Assembly (NCBI GenBank): GCA_013368445.1
Contig: JAACJO010000017.1
Coordinates: 62,001 to 126,000 of the forward strand
DNA length: 64,000 nucleotides
DNA from: Leucocoprinus leucothites
Lineage: Eukaryota; Basidiomycota; Agaricomycetes; Agaricales; Agaricaceae
Reading direction: 5' to 3'
Shown here one piece after another: positions 36,640 through 47,376 of the stretch (the stretch's first letter is position 1; every line of letters begins with the position of its first letter). The notes under the pieces were generated by a model that worked only from the letters and a program-made list of their open reading frames with translations, searched no databases and was not told where the DNA came from. Position numbers and translations under genes: made by a program.

Positions 36640-36960
36640 TATTAGCAATATGTCCCAAGGTCACCATGACTCTCCCCCCGGGATCCTCTGGAACTCCCCG
36701 CAAAAGGAGTGTATTTTCACTGGTCAAGCACTAGATGTTACAGGCCCGATCGGGGAGACAATCGGTAACCTCAGATCTGAATGCGGCAAGGAGACATGGT
36801 TCAAGAGAAATATGTGGCAACTCAATAGCTAGTAGTTGTCTGCGAAGAAGGGACTGTCATGGATTACAAGGGCTGGATCATTTCCGGAGCCACTGTGGTG
36901 TATTCACTAGTAGGGTTTGATCCTGTTTGGGCCAATAAGATTTGAATATCAGTATTTCAA
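36640..36960 (+). pseudogene. relic of a questin-oxidase-like gene 3' end
   Basis: Plus-frame fragments read TGPIGETIGNLRSECGKETW and VMDYKGWIISGA, then VGFDPVWANKI followed by TGA. They align with TGPGEVIGAFRPGKAEREET, VMMDYMRWTISGD and GYDDAWANKN of the intact gene at 26.0-27.8 kb. Stop codons (TAG TAG at 36831-36836) interrupt the frame. A second, more shortened copy lies at about 49960-50250 in the right duplication. Confidence 0.65.
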
Positions 36961-37541
36961 CATAGGTCACTACATAGTACCGGCCGAACTAGTTAAACGC
37001 GCCCTCGGAACGATTGAAACTTCGCTTGACGGCGACCAAATTGGAATAAGGCCTGGATCCTAGGGAGAGTATTGTACTGGGTCGTGTGGTGCGCTGGGTG
37101 CAAAAGGGCAACACCAAACAAAGGAGTGAAGAAGGTGAATGTGGATTGAATGGAGATTAATCTGTTCAGTCCATGTCGACAACGGTATAAGCTCCCAATC
37201 TGTTGATACCTGAATAGAGTCAAAATTAACTCCAGTCAGAGTAGATACCGATACAGTATTTAGATCGTTAAACTCTTGAGGAGTACTAGACGTGATTCGT
37301 CAAGCTATTCGGGCCTCAGCGGATATTGATGAGTGATCAGTCACTATGCTTCAAGAATGGGCGCCCTTGATCGGACATAACGAAGCTGGTGATCCAAGCT
37401 CAAGTCCACCAGACAATTCCCGAAGCCTAAATAGTGGCATGATAAGGAATAGGAAGCAGCATAACCATTTACTTCGGAGACAAGTACAGACGACTACATA
37501 TATTACACGAGCTTGTTCACTTCCGAATCTTATTCTCCAAT

Positions 37542-38555
37542 TCACCAGCTATTATACGCCAGTCGGATTTGATTGCCGTTCATTCTCACATCTTCTATCA
37601 GTGCATCCACCTCTTCGTATAATGGCTCTAGATTGGGATTCCCAGCTATATTCGGAGTAGTAATGATCTTGTCTCCCGCAAGCACAAGTAACGCATTTCT
37701 GACAAACTGGCGCTCGTCATCTCCGTCACGAGAACCTCCTTTGATGGTTGCAGCGAGGGCTGCCCTGAGCGCCTTGTCAATGACGGTATTCCTGTCTTGT
37801 AACTTGACTGGATCGTCTGAGTCGCGTCGAGAAATGACGAGGAAAGCGATCTTACTTCCTCTGGAGCTGATGTCTAGAGTTGCGTCTAGGTTGCGGTCGG
37901 TCATCCGAGTGAGTGTAAGTTTCAGTGTCGAAGCAACACCTTCCAGATTACGACTTTCAATCTTCCACGTGCTAGCGCCCTTGTCCTTGGACTCCGCTTT
38001 CACCCAGAAATGCACAGCCACTAACTGCTGGCCAGAAAGGGTATTCTTGGGGGGGACGTTCAAACAGACATACAACCAGCCTTCGGGAAGTAATTTGGCA
38101 ACTTCCCATTTTGAAAGATTATCCAGCATGGGGCTTCGAGAGTCCGGTTGAAAATGCAGTCGAACGTCAGGTCGCGAGCTGGCTGCTGACGAGGCGGGCC
38201 GGGAACTGGACCTCTGACGGGAACCAGGCTGAGAACTCGTGGTTGATGCAGGAGGGACGGAGCCGGATCTGACACGGGAGCCAGGCCGGGAGCTGGCAGC
38301 CGAGGCAGAAGTACGTGAGCCGGACCTGGCACGGGTATGGGCACCAGACTGAGAACTGCCCGTGGTTGAGGTGGTAGAACCAGCTTTGGAGGTAAGCCGA
38401 GCAGGTCGACTGGCAGGCTGAGAGCTCGCGCCTTGTATAGATCCGCGAGACGAAGGCCGTCCCCTGTCTTGACTGGCGTTCTGTTGAGAACTGGTGGCCA
38501 GACTCGGTGGATTAGAGGGAGCAGCTGAAGGAGGAGGACGGGGGTTCCGAGACAT
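37542..38555 (-). CDS. family B1: Ser/Arg/Pro-rich protein with a conserved C-terminal domain, unknown function
   Basis: Single exon, 337 residues. Residues 1-130 are a low-complexity arm of SSQPGSR / SSRPGSRVRSGS-like repeats, basic and rich in Ser, Arg, Pro and Ala. From about residue 140 a folded domain follows: DNLSKWEVAKLLPEGWLYVC, VAVHFWVKAES, STWKIESRNLEGVASTLKL, SRGSKIAFLVISRRDSDD, VIDKALRAALAATIKGG, FVRNALLVLAGDKIITTPN, ending MNGNQIRLAYNSW. I do not recognise the domain. Two further copies exist (47.4-47.9 kb truncated, 50.8-51.8 kb frameshifted) and gene C at 43.8-44.4 kb looks like a distant relative. No signal peptide or membrane helix. Confidence 0.75.
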   Translation of the reverse strand: MSRNPRPPPSAAPSNPPSLATSSQQNASQDRGRPSSRGSIQGASSQPASRPARLTSKAGSTTSTTGSSQSGAHTRARSGSRTSASAASSRPGSRVRSGSVPPASTTSSQPGSRQRSSSRPASSAASSRPDVRLHFQPDSRSPMLDNLSKWEVAKLLPEGWLYVCLNVPPKNTLSGQQLVAVHFWVKAESKDKGASTWKIESRNLEGVASTLKLTLTRMTDRNLDATLDISSRGSKIAFLVISRRDSDDPVKLQDRNTVIDKALRAALAATIKGGSRDGDDERQFVRNALLVLAGDKIITTPNIAGNPNLEPLYEEVDALIEDVRMNGNQIRLAYNSW

Positions 38556-39116
38556 GAAGTTGTCTGGAGTATTTGCAATGGAGGTGTAAAATATTGTTAG
38601 GATGTTGTGCGATGAGAGTTTCGGCCCCGATTTCGCAGCGTTTTTATATCCTTCCGCGACCCGAGATCAAGTATCAAACAGCGCAAACACATTTATCAGT
38701 GTGGTAAAATCGATGGAACATGGGCGATTAGAAGGAGAAAGAAGTAGAGCAAACACATGTCTATGATGTAGGAGCAAGTGATAGTCGAGCGGAATGCTTC
38801 TGTTTAACAGCTATTCCCCGGGTCGGCTTAAGAGATCTTGGAGTAGTGCCGTATCATCTGACAATATGATAATGATACACGTCAAATAATTCCCTGCATT
38901 TAGCGCGGCGGCCGTAGGACCTGAAAACGAAGCCATGAAAAGAACTCGAGGCGCAACGTGTCAGGTCTGCTGCATCGAAACCCTCATGTCACTAGCCGGC
39001 GATCCAGGAGAACTAGCCTTGTTTAGCAACAAAAGAAAAAAATAACAGAGCTTCAACGAAGGGGGGCTTATTGTTCGACTTCTGCAGCAGACTTGAAAAA
39101 AAAAAATACTATTCAT
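38556..39116. other. spacer between family B1 and APH copy 4
   Basis: Holds the B1 promoter, including the shared GTGGTAAAATCGAT element, and the 3' flank of APH copy 4. Repeated at about 51839-52399. No gene. Confidence 0.5.
38701..38714 (+). promoter_or_regulatory. shared upstream element of family B/C (B1 copy)
   Basis: GTGGTAAAATCGAT, 146-159 bp upstream of the B1 start. The identical 14-mer lies upstream of B3 (51978-51991) and of gene C (44487-44500); a variant lies upstream of the B2 remnant (48051-48066). Function unknown. Confidence 0.55.
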
Positions 39117-40150
39117 CTAGAAGAATTGGCCACAGGAAAGCTGGATAATCGCATCGAAAGATTTGCGTTCTTGTTCATATTCTTCCCCACCTGGCATGTT
39201 ATACAAGAAATCAACAGCCCAACCCCACTCGTCACACCAGGTCGACATCGGATGAACAAAATCCCAGTATTCTGGGTACCTGTATTTAGTGCTGATTAGA
39301 TGGAATTCCGGAAACGGTCTAAACAGGCCTGTTCACTCACCAACCGGCGCTCCCCCAGTCAACAATTCCGGTGAAACGGCCATCCTGGACCATTATGTTG
39401 CTGAAATGTAGATCGCCATGCCCAAAGACGACACGATAGGACTTGTTTTTCAATATACAGGCCTCAGCATATTCCTCCTCGAACCGGTCTTTCATACTCC
39501 AAGCGCAAATCAACATATCGTCATAAAAGTCCTCTGGACTTTCTCGTCTTCTCCACGTCTCTTTAGGAACAGCACGAGTGTAGATTCGTCCTCCATCAGG
39601 ACCACAGACGGCAGTTCCATATGGGCTGGCAAAGCGACGGATATGGTGTAGGCAGTCGCTCACCTCGACCATAATAGCGGTCAATTCTTCATCACTGTAC
39701 GATTGGTGTGAGTCCCAGAGCGTCTCTCCAGGTATTCTCGTCATAAGAATCCATCCTCCTTCGATGGTTCCAAGGTCCGTATAACAGAGAACTCGAGGAG
39801 AAGGCAGACCCATAGCATGTGCTGTCATAGTCGCTATGGCTTCTCCCACAGGTCGAGGAGTGTACTTGATGATGAGGCCGAAAGGTAGTTCATGAATCAG
39901 AAGCCTGCCAAAGAAGGGACTGCGAAATCTCTCTTCGGATATGTTTTTTCTGCGCCGATAGTATGTTCCAACTTTCAAAAGCACATTAATTACCAAGCCA
40001 GATAGCCAGTTCATCCATGATGACTGGGGCTTAGGCACCCACGCGATGGGTGTTGAGGACCCCTTGCCGCGCTGAACGAAAGAAACGACGCCGTGAGGAA
40101 GTTTGAATTGGGCGAGGAAAGGGTCAACCTACATTAGATTGAAGGAACAT
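39117..40150 (-). CDS. APH-family kinase-like protein, copy 4 (intact)
   Basis: Three exons (40133-40150, 39341-40062, 39117-39279) with introns of 70 and 61 bp give 300 residues. The first exon MFLQSN joins GSSTPIAWVPKPQSSWMN in phase. It retains Lys in GLIIKYTPRP, ILMTRIPGETLWDS, the Brenner motif HGDLHFSNIM (His about 221) and IVDWGSAGW. The last exon starts YPEYWDFVHPMSTWCDEW and ends SCGQFF. It differs from copy 3 by conservative changes plus Ala-Ile-Met-Val-Glu-Val-Ser for the Asp-Ile-Met-Asn-Glu stretch, so the frame has been kept while neighbours decayed. Predicted cytosolic phosphotransferase of unknown substrate. Confidence 0.88.
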
Positions 40151-41266
40151 CGTAAACCAAGATTTGAGGTAGCCTTGACCAAGGGCCGACACAAAAGCAC
40201 GAAAGACCAATACTGGTATGTTTGCAGGTTCAAAGGTTGTATGTTGACTTACTTTTCTAGTTATTTGATGTTGTTTATTTCTGATAAACGTCGCCAGCGG
40301 AAGCGAAATACTTATTGCACGTGAGGAGGATACACAAGCGCTCATAGATGTCAATGTCATTCACTGATATCATCAGTCCCGGCTGATGAACTCCTCCAGA
40401 CGCAGGAATCGTACCAGTAAGAGCTCGCATTCATTATATCAGATAACGTCTCCTACTAGTATTCTGATGTCTATGCAATTCAGCTGATTCAGATTCAAAT
40501 TTTGAAGTTTGACTCGATTGTGATCCAGAGCCCATCATATTCAAGCAATTGTATGCAGATGACCCAGACTCCATACCTACAGGCCGTTCCCATTTGCATA
40601 GCTACAGGTGCACTTGGAGGGGTACCATAACTGTTACTAGTAAACAATGAATATAAGGAAACCAAGGTTCAACGCCGCGGGGAGGATGGCATGACATGAA
40701 TGGCATCGACTTTATCAGCACTCTTGAGCGAGATGAGCATAAAGAAGGAGAAAGGGAGCGCAAAACAAATCCAACAGCGACGCAATCGGGGTGGCGGCTT
40801 CAGTGGACATGCCACCACGGACATTGGACATTGCGTGAATGTGGTATGCCACAACACACCACTTGCCCGAGTACTACTATTCCTACGCATGTTGTCTTTA
40901 AAAATTTAAAGCTATGGTTCCAGCGCTCTACTGGTCATATTCATGTTCGAGGCGGCCAATGGCTCATGATGCACGAGCCCAGTGGATCACGATGTTATGT
41001 ATACATCTTGCAATCTTGCATCAGCACTAAGTTGTGACACTGGGACACTCTAGCAGTAAACCACTGCAACATATAAAATATGCATACTCGTCACTATTAA
41101 ATATAACAAATGCAATGCAATGCAATAACATGCAACAGGCTCGTCAATAACTACGCATATCAATCAGTACCCTCACCGGTCATAAATAACCATCCCAAAC
41201 CACTATTCATACACTTCCCCCACCTCCCCTCTCCTCTCACCCAAAAAACAATCAAACCACCTCCCC
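40151..41266. other. spacer between APH copy 4 and the truncated coiled-coil gene
   Basis: Contains the copy 4 upstream region with CACGTG at 40318-40323, and from about 40690 to 41266 sequence shared with 54.14-54.77 kb, including the end of a Pmp3-like relic. TGCAATGCAATGCAATAACATGCAAC repeats near 41110 may form part of the 3' untranslated region. No intact gene. Confidence 0.5.
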
Positions 41267-42252
41267 TTAAGAGTCCTTCTTCCCTTGCGACTTCCCTCCA
41301 ATCATACCCACCGGCCTCTGTATCGGCTGCACCTGTTGTCCACCTCCTCCCCCACCAACAGCACCAACACCACTAGTCGTACCGAAAACGACACCCCTCC
41401 CGAACAGAGGCGACGAAGAACCCGTTCCACCTCTCCCAACCACCGAAACAGGAGCATGAGAACCAGCACTAATAGGTGACCCTGACGAGCTCGTCGACGA
41501 CGCCGTAGGCGAAGACGGTTGTTTCATCGTTGTCAAACTACCCATACCAGTGCATATTGCCGTATGCGGTGGTGGTGGGAGAAGAGATGTCATATGATTA
41601 CTAGCGGGAGGAGGATGCGAGTACGATTTTGCATGTTGAGAGGATGATGTCGATGTTGATAATGATTGTGGATATACATTATGATGTTGATGATGCCGAG
41701 TGTGATGATGATGCGAGTGAGTGTGGAGGTTATTGTCGTATGCACCGAGGGATGATAAATTTGAGACCTGGTGGTAACAGGTACATGCCGGGTGTATTAC
41801 CAGTGCTTGAACGTAATGCATCCGTGGGCGGTCGAATTGCTGATGTCGTTGCTTGTGTTTGAGATTGTGATGATGATGATGATGATGCTGGTTGTTGTTG
41901 TTGTATTCGCGTTGTCGGTAAGCTGGCAGTAGTGGTAGTAGTATTGTCGGCCCCTCGTGATTGTCGACTGATAGGTCCGGGTCCCGTAGAACTGGTCAGA
42001 GAACTACCACCAGTATTAGCACGTTGTCGTCTCGCAGAAGATGTCGAGGCATTCGGATTTGTCGTAGCGTTAAATCCCTGCAGTGAATACTCCTGCTGTC
42101 CAGCACCAGCAACGCCAATCCCACTAAACGTCGCGAGCTCCTCAATCGCCAACTCTTCTTCCTCGCGCTCAATGCTCTCAAGTTCTCTCCTCGTCTGCTT
42201 AAGCTGTTCTTCAAGATCAGGCAACACGATATTCTCCATCTTTTCCCTCTTC
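41267..42252 (-). pseudogene. 5'-truncated copy of the coiled-coil gene
   Basis: Encodes only the last about 328 residues of the gene at 54.77-56.89 kb: from KMENIVLPDLEEQLKQTRRE through the Gln/Ser/Pro/His-rich tail. In this copy a one-base frame change occurs near 41740, but the very C-terminus (GGQQVQPIQRPVGMIGGKSQ then GKKDS) reads cleanly. The upstream coding part and promoter are missing, because at 42253 the sequence switches abruptly into the last intron of APH copy 5. Not expected to be expressed as a proper protein. Confidence 0.85.
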
Positions 42253-43093
42253 CCGAAAGCCGACGTGCCGAGTCACTCACCAACTAGCACTCCCCCAATC
42301 AATAATCCCCGTTAAACAACTATCCTGAACCATGATATTGCTAAAGTGTAGGTCGCCATGCCCAAACACCACAAGATATGACTTGTCTTTCAACTTGCAA
42401 GCTTCAGCATATTCATTTTCGAACCGGTCTTTCATGTTCCAAGTACAAACCAACATGTCGTCATAAAAGTCCTCTGGACTTTCCCGTCTTCTCTGTGTCT
42501 CTTTCGATACAGCACGAGTATAAATTCGTCCTCCATCAGGGCCACAAACAGCGCTTCCATATGGACTAGTAAACCACGGATACGGTGTAACCAGGTTCCC
42601 ACTTCATTCATAATATCAGTCAACTCTTCATCACTGTACAATTGGTGTGAGTCCCAGAGCGTCTCTCCAGGAATTTTCGTCATGAGGATCCACCCTCCTT
42701 TGATGGTTCCAAGGTCCGTAAAACAGAGAACTTGAAGAGAAGGAAGACCCATGGCATATGCTGTCATAGTCGCCTTGGCTTCTCCCACAGGTCGCGGGGT
42801 GTATTTGATTATGAGGCCGAAAGGTAGTTCGTGAATCAGAAGCCTGCCAAAGAAGGGGCTGCGGAATCTCTCCGGATATGTTGTTTCTGCGCCGATAGCA
42901 TGTCCCGACTTTCAAGAGCACGTTAATTACCAAGCCAAATAGCCAGCTCATCCATGTTGACTGAGTTTTAGGTACCTAGGCGATGGGTAAAGACGCCTTG
43001 CCGCACTGATCGAAAGAAACGACGCCGTGAGGAGGGAGGAAGCTTGAATTGGGCGAGGGAAGATTAACCTACAAAAGGTTGAAGGGGCATCAT
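42253..43093 (-). pseudogene. APH-family copy 5, truncated at its 3' end
   Basis: Most similar to copy 3, including the intron sequence. The start exon (ATG at 43093 or 43090) and a GTAGGT donor are kept. In the N-lobe the frame shifts after NNIS (about 42875), then returns at RPVGEAKATMTAYAMGLPSL. A second frameshift lies at RIRGLLVHME (about 42570), and HFSN is read in another frame. The last coding exon is absent: sequence ends inside the final intron at the 42253 junction with the coiled-coil fragment. Not functional. Confidence 0.85.
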
Positions 43094-43800
43094 AGGCCAA
43101 GATTTGAGGTAGTCTTAACTAAAGGCCGACACGAAAGACCATTGTACGTTTGCAAGTTCAAAGGTTGTATGACTTGCTTTTCTACATGGTTATTTGATGT
43201 TGTTTATTTTCAGTAAGTGTCGACAGAAGCAGTCCCTGGTTGTACCACTGGGTCTCGGAGACTCTCCACACTTAAAACTTGAACCTTGATGTCCCGGGTA
43301 GTCTATAAGGAGCTAATTCACACCCTTGTTTTCGCTCCATCTCTGCTTTTCCAAGTCTCAACCGGGCCATCTCTCGCTCTATTCTTTGTTTCAACCTTTG
43401 TCTCTCTCCCATTCTCTCGCCGTTTGGCTCAGAGCCGCGCGGACATCTTCGTCGACATGACAATGCCTACACTCCGTTCTGAAAACCTTTGATTGTTGGA
43501 CTTGACCATACTCTCATTTTATTTTGCCCGCACCACCATAGATATCCTTTCAAAACCTTTGCTGATAATACGAAAATATGATTTTTCTTTCATAATGACT
43601 ACACAACCAGCTTCCAGCGGTTCTCTGCCAGTGGTACACTACATGTCACACGTTCCGCGAAATCTGTTCATTCAAAATAATAGACGCTCCGAACACTCCC
43701 TTCACCAGCACATCCAAGGCACCCTCACAACGGTTCCCCTTGTATTCATATCTTCTATCATTTCCCTGACCTCCTCGAGGACTGACGTTGTGTTCACGAC
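43094..43800. other. upstream flank of APH copy 5, then unrelated DNA
   Basis: Similarity to the upstream regions of the other APH copies continues to about 43232 and stops before the E-box. Beyond it lies C/T-rich sequence without a supported gene. This is the left edge of the insert that divides the third unit. Confidence 0.5.
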
Positions 43801-44382
43801 CTATTTTTTGTTCTCGATTTTCTTCCAAGGGAGTCCGATAACCTTCTCGTTTGCCAGTTCGCGAAATGGAAACTCCAGAAACATTTTCATCCTGTTCTCC
43901 ACAGGGACCTTGTCCGCCTTAGTCTTGGCTCTTTCAAAAGCAGTTTGGATACTGGTTTGCATCTTTGTCAGCTCGGCTCGCTCGACCGAGCCCTGAGGAG
44001 TGCCAGGTTTGACTTCGCCACGCTTGAGGACAAATATTCCAAGAATGCCACTGACAGCGCTGACGCTGGTTTTTTTGGCATTTTCGGTCTTGATGATCTG
44101 GACTCCACGTCTACCGTCACCCAAACCCAGCTGGATCTTCCACTTTACACCGTTACGGTTCTCGGAATTTGGAGTCATATAAAATTGCCAGAAGGCCGGA
44201 TCGTCGCCCTGTCGTATAGCGCCGATGGTAGTGCAGAAACAAAACAGCCCAGGAGGAAGGAGTTCCAAAACCTCCCCGGCGGTCAGGGTTCTTTCATCAC
44301 TGGTGGATCGTGCGGAAAAGTTAATAGCGGTTTTGACGGCGAAGTCGTAAACAGCAGATAGCGGGACTTGAAGGTTCGACAT
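43801..44382 (-). CDS. gene C: 193-residue protein, possible distant relative of family B
   Basis: Single exon. Starts MSNLQVPLSAVYDFAVKTAI, then EVLELLPPGLFCFCTTIGAI, FWQFYMTPNSENRNGVKWKI, RRGVQIIKTENAKK, VSGILGIFVLKRGEV and AELTKMQTSIQTAFERAKT, ending IGLPWKKIENKK. The order 'ELLP-x-G, hydrophobic strand, W-K-I, strand, I-x-x-LV/FVLKR, helix' follows the C-terminal domain of family B (KLLPEG, STWKI, IAFLVISRR, ALRAAL) but identity is low. The basic Ser/Arg arm of B is missing. An identical 14-bp element stands upstream of both. No known family recognised; no membrane segment. Confidence 0.6.
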   Translation of the reverse strand: MSNLQVPLSAVYDFAVKTAINFSARSTSDERTLTAGEVLELLPPGLFCFCTTIGAIRQGDDPAFWQFYMTPNSENRNGVKWKIQLGLGDGRRGVQIIKTENAKKTSVSAVSGILGIFVLKRGEVKPGTPQGSVERAELTKMQTSIQTAFERAKTKADKVPVENRMKMFLEFPFRELANEKVIGLPWKKIENKK

Positions 44383-44940
44383 GATGCGAGCGCACTAGCA
44401 AGATGATAGTCCAATGGGCGTGAATGTTTGTTGTGGCTGCCGCAAAGCCCCAGCCATTTATGCTGCAGGAAAGACATCTTATCACTGTGGTAAAATCGAT
44501 AAGTAGTGCACTTGGTGTGGAGAAGGCAAGAACAATAGAAGATGTGGTATTTGCCCTGTCGCAGATGCAAGACACTGCAAAAGGTCAAATGATATTCAGC
44601 GTTCAGCCGAGGAGCTTCTATTTGATGTCTACAGCCCACGCTGAAAGAAATGATGTTCTTCAAAAGGTTGCGTCAAAGACCCATTACTGTATATAAAGCG
44701 CATTAACTTGCTCAGGGTCACATAAGAGCACAGAATTGGGTTGTCGGAGTCCATGGTCAATCGATCATGTATGAAGCAGCAATTGATAATCAGAAGTCTC
44801 AGCAGGACAACGGCTCTTTACTTGGGGCCGAGGGTTGAGGACGTTTCCTTCTCATGTGATGGTGGACAAAAACTTGAATGGCAAGATGGGTACAACGTTC
44901 TGATTTGGTTATGCATACACTGAACAGTCGGGACAATCTA
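44383..44940. other. spacer between gene C and APH copy 6
   Basis: Contains the promoter of gene C (14-bp element at 44487-44500) and the 3' flank of APH copy 6. No gene supported. Confidence 0.45.
44487..44500 (+). promoter_or_regulatory. shared upstream element of family B/C (C copy)
   Basis: GTGGTAAAATCGAT, 105-118 bp upstream of the gene C start. Identical to the B1 and B3 elements, within an otherwise poorly matching flank, which argues for conservation rather than recent duplication. Confidence 0.55.
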
Positions 44941-45936
44941 CTAGTAGAATGCATAGTGTCCGAGCCAAGCAATTTCATGCCAGGATTTGCACTCCTGGTG
45001 ATAATTGCCTCCACCAGGTACCTTATAGAGTAGATCCTTTTCAGATTGGCACACGTGCGGCCAGAGTGACATTGGATGGACAAAATCCCAGTATTCAGGG
45101 TACCTTAGAAGTCAAGTGAGCTACTGCTTCGGACCAAGCGTGCAGATGTCACTTACCAACCGGCCGCACCCCAGTCTATAATTCCGCTCAAATGGCCCTC
45201 GTTAACCATGATGTTACTTGGATGAAGGTCTCCATGTGCAAGAACTACACGGTATGACTTGGTCTTGATCTTATGAGCTTCTTCTAGCCTGTCCTCATAA
45301 CTCGGTTCCAGGGAGGCGACAACTTGGAGCATTTGATCATGATACTCTTCAGGGCTCTCGCATCGATTCCATTCCCCATGTGGGGCGGCGCGAGTAGATA
45401 TCCCTCGGCCATCCGGACCGCAGACAGCTCTTCCATATGGACTCGCAAAGCAGCGTATTCGTTGCAAGGAGCTACCAACTTCTGTCATGATATTGGCTAG
45501 CTCAGCATTGCTATACGATTTGTAGACATCCCAAAGCGTTTCCCCAGGTATTCTAGTCATGAGGATATGACCTTCGTTTTCTGGCCCATAGTCTGCGTAG
45601 CATAGAACTCGAGCAACGGGGAGGCCCATAGCGCGAGCTGCCTCTGTCGCAATTGATTCTTCTGCAGGGCGGTCAGTAGATTTGACAATTAGCCCAAACG
45701 GAAGCTCTTGTATGAACGGCTGTCGGGCAAATATGTTGACGTGCTTCTCTCGAATCCCGTAGTAACGCCTGTAGTAGATTCCGATAGCTAGAAGAGCATT
45801 GATGATCTTCTTAGAGATATAATTCATCCAGGATGACTGGGCCTTTGGTACCCAGGCAATAGGTAACTCTCGTTTACTTGAGGTGTCAGTAAACTTGGTG
45901 TTTTGGCAGAAAACAATGGACATACATGAAGATCAT
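44941..45936 (-). CDS. APH-family kinase-like protein, copy 6 (intact, second subfamily)
   Basis: Three exons (45926-45936, 45157-45876, 44941-45103), introns 49 and 53 bp, 297 residues. The tiny first exon (MIF plus two bases) joins IKRELPIAWVPKAQSSWMN. N-lobe Lys lies in GLIVKSTDRP, then SIATEAARAMGLPVARVLCY, ILMTRIPGETLWDV, the Brenner motif HGDLHPSNIM (His about 218) and IIDWGAAGW. The last exon is YPEYWDFVHPMSLWPHVCQS and ends GHYAFY. Only about half of the residues match copies 3 and 4, so with broken copy 2 it forms a separate subfamily. It sits inside the DNA that splits the third unit. Substrate unknown. Confidence 0.88.
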
Positions 45937-46962
45937 TGGGCTTGGACTCAAAGATAAAGAATTGAGAGTTGACCAGGCCGTCGAGTATCAGGTGTTGCAA
46001 CGTTGAATGTCACGGTTGGGTCTTGGAGTTATCCGAGTCGAACGACAAAACCAACTTCAGTCGCGTCGCGTTATTTTGAAATGTTTGGTTGGACTTCAAG
46101 CCTTCACTGCTCGGCACCAGCGTTCACAGATGCAGGGTTTCCCTGCCGATCAGTTATTGTTCCTCCGACGCGCATCCCTGGACTTTCCGAATCTCCGAAT
46201 ATTCTACACCCTCGACGCTTCGAAGACTATTCGTATCCCGGAGATTCTGAAGAACGAGCCGTAATTTAGTCATCACGTGTTCCAAATAGGGCCTCGCAGT
46301 TACAACTATTCCCGATGCCCGTGGCTCCAGTGCCTTCTTTGGACGGAGATCCTTCCGGTGGCTCGTGGAATACGAATTGAGTGGCACGCACAGGAAAGAG
46401 GCCAGATCCTGGCTTAGTTTTCTTCACATTTTGCTGTAGACCGGTCTCTTCTGGCGCCGTCATCGCTTCCCTCCTTGAATCCTGTCGTTCTGTAAAGGTC
46501 AGGCCCCAGTCCTTCTCCTCCAAACTATTACCCATCAACTCGAGAACGCAAAAAATCTACCACCGAGAACTTCTATCAAATTTAACCCGTAAATCAAGGT
46601 TCACCAGTCTATAGGCAGATCATTGTACTTTGGTATGTGTACTTCGTTCTGAGCCTGTCGATGGGGATGGTTGAGTGCTCCCACTGTCTTGTTGGATCTC
46701 TTCTCTTTTGTGCTGGGCTCATCCAGCTTTTATGGGACGTCAATGAGTGCGCTGCAACTTCTGTCTCCATTATAGCCGCATCATGTCGCGGCGTGTGCGC
46801 TGTTCTTCAATGCCACCACATATACCCCTGGAATTCGGTCATCAGGCTTTCACGATCCCCCTGGAAGTCGTCGCGGTCACATCTGATATTCAGATTTTAC
46901 TCTGGTATTGCAAGGCTCCTGAAAAGAGTATGATTGGTTATTTATAAATCAAGCCTCGAACC
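45937..46962. other. no supported gene
   Basis: About 1 kb with overlapping open frames on both strands (plus 46003-46269; minus 46266-46538; plus 46637-46933), none with a recognisable domain. Parts could be exons of the unknown gene fragment that follows, but no splice model was convincing. Confidence 0.35.
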
Positions 46963-47376
46963 ATGGATATCCTTAATGGCCTTGGATGGGCCTCTACGAT
47001 GTCCCTTCAACACCAGGAACTGCCCGATGCCATTTCCTGCTACCTACAGAGCCTCGAAACCCAAGACATTGGGGAAGCGTTAAGGGTTCGGGACGACTGC
47101 GTCCGATCAGACGTTGTCAACAGGCTCTACCAGGTCATAAAAACTTATTACAATGAGGTGAAAGACAGACGGAGGAAATAGAGGAGCACAGTAGGGAGCT
47201 GGATGAAATCCAGCCCAAGGTAGCGGAGCATTCTTCTTCTGCAGCTCTGTTAAATAAACATCCCGTCACTACAATCAAGGGACGAGAGGTGTTTACGCAG
47301 GTAAAAGAATTCATTCATTCAGAGATTCTGGCACAACCTAGTGAAACGCTCGAACATGGTCATACGTCCATGACTT
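46963..47376 (+). pseudogene. fragment of an unrecognised gene, cut off by the B2 remnant
   Basis: The frame opens MDILNGLGWASTMSLQHQEL and continues through RVRDDCVRSDVVNRLYQVIK to a stop at 47181. An open, charged helix-like frame continues in another phase (QTEEIEEHSRELDEIQ, then VTTIKGREVFTQVKEFIHSE) up to about 47376. There the sequence becomes family-B DNA. A short intron or one indel could join the two parts. The protein would be mostly alpha-helical; family unknown. Confidence 0.4.

Larger units (their letters stand above)
36134..37541. other. spacer between APH copy 3 and family B gene
   Basis: Contains the upstream region of APH copy 3 (with E-box), the questin-oxidase relic described separately, and about 580 bp with no recognisable gene. 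The whole spacer is repeated, with many single-base losses, at about 49480-50832. Confidence 0.5.
35108..42252. repeat. left copy of a ~7.2-kb direct segmental duplication
   Basis: Order: APH copy 3, questin-oxidase relic (36.6-36.95 kb), family B gene, APH copy 4, a non-coding stretch, and the 3' part of a coiled-coil gene. The same order and orientation recur at 48459-55735. Matching anchors give offsets of about 13351 (APH 3 to 7 stop codons), 13291 (B stops), 13283 (APH 4 to 8 stops) and about 13480 (coiled-coil genes). The two copies have diverged by many small indels, so the event is not the most recent one. Confidence 0.85.

Noticed and set aside
43493..44361. Plus-strand frames of 167 and 138 codons opposite gene C
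   Set aside because: Hydrophobic Ser/Phe/Leu-rich translations from the complement of a normal protein; the minus frame has a better start, a promoter element shared with family B and a domain-like pattern.
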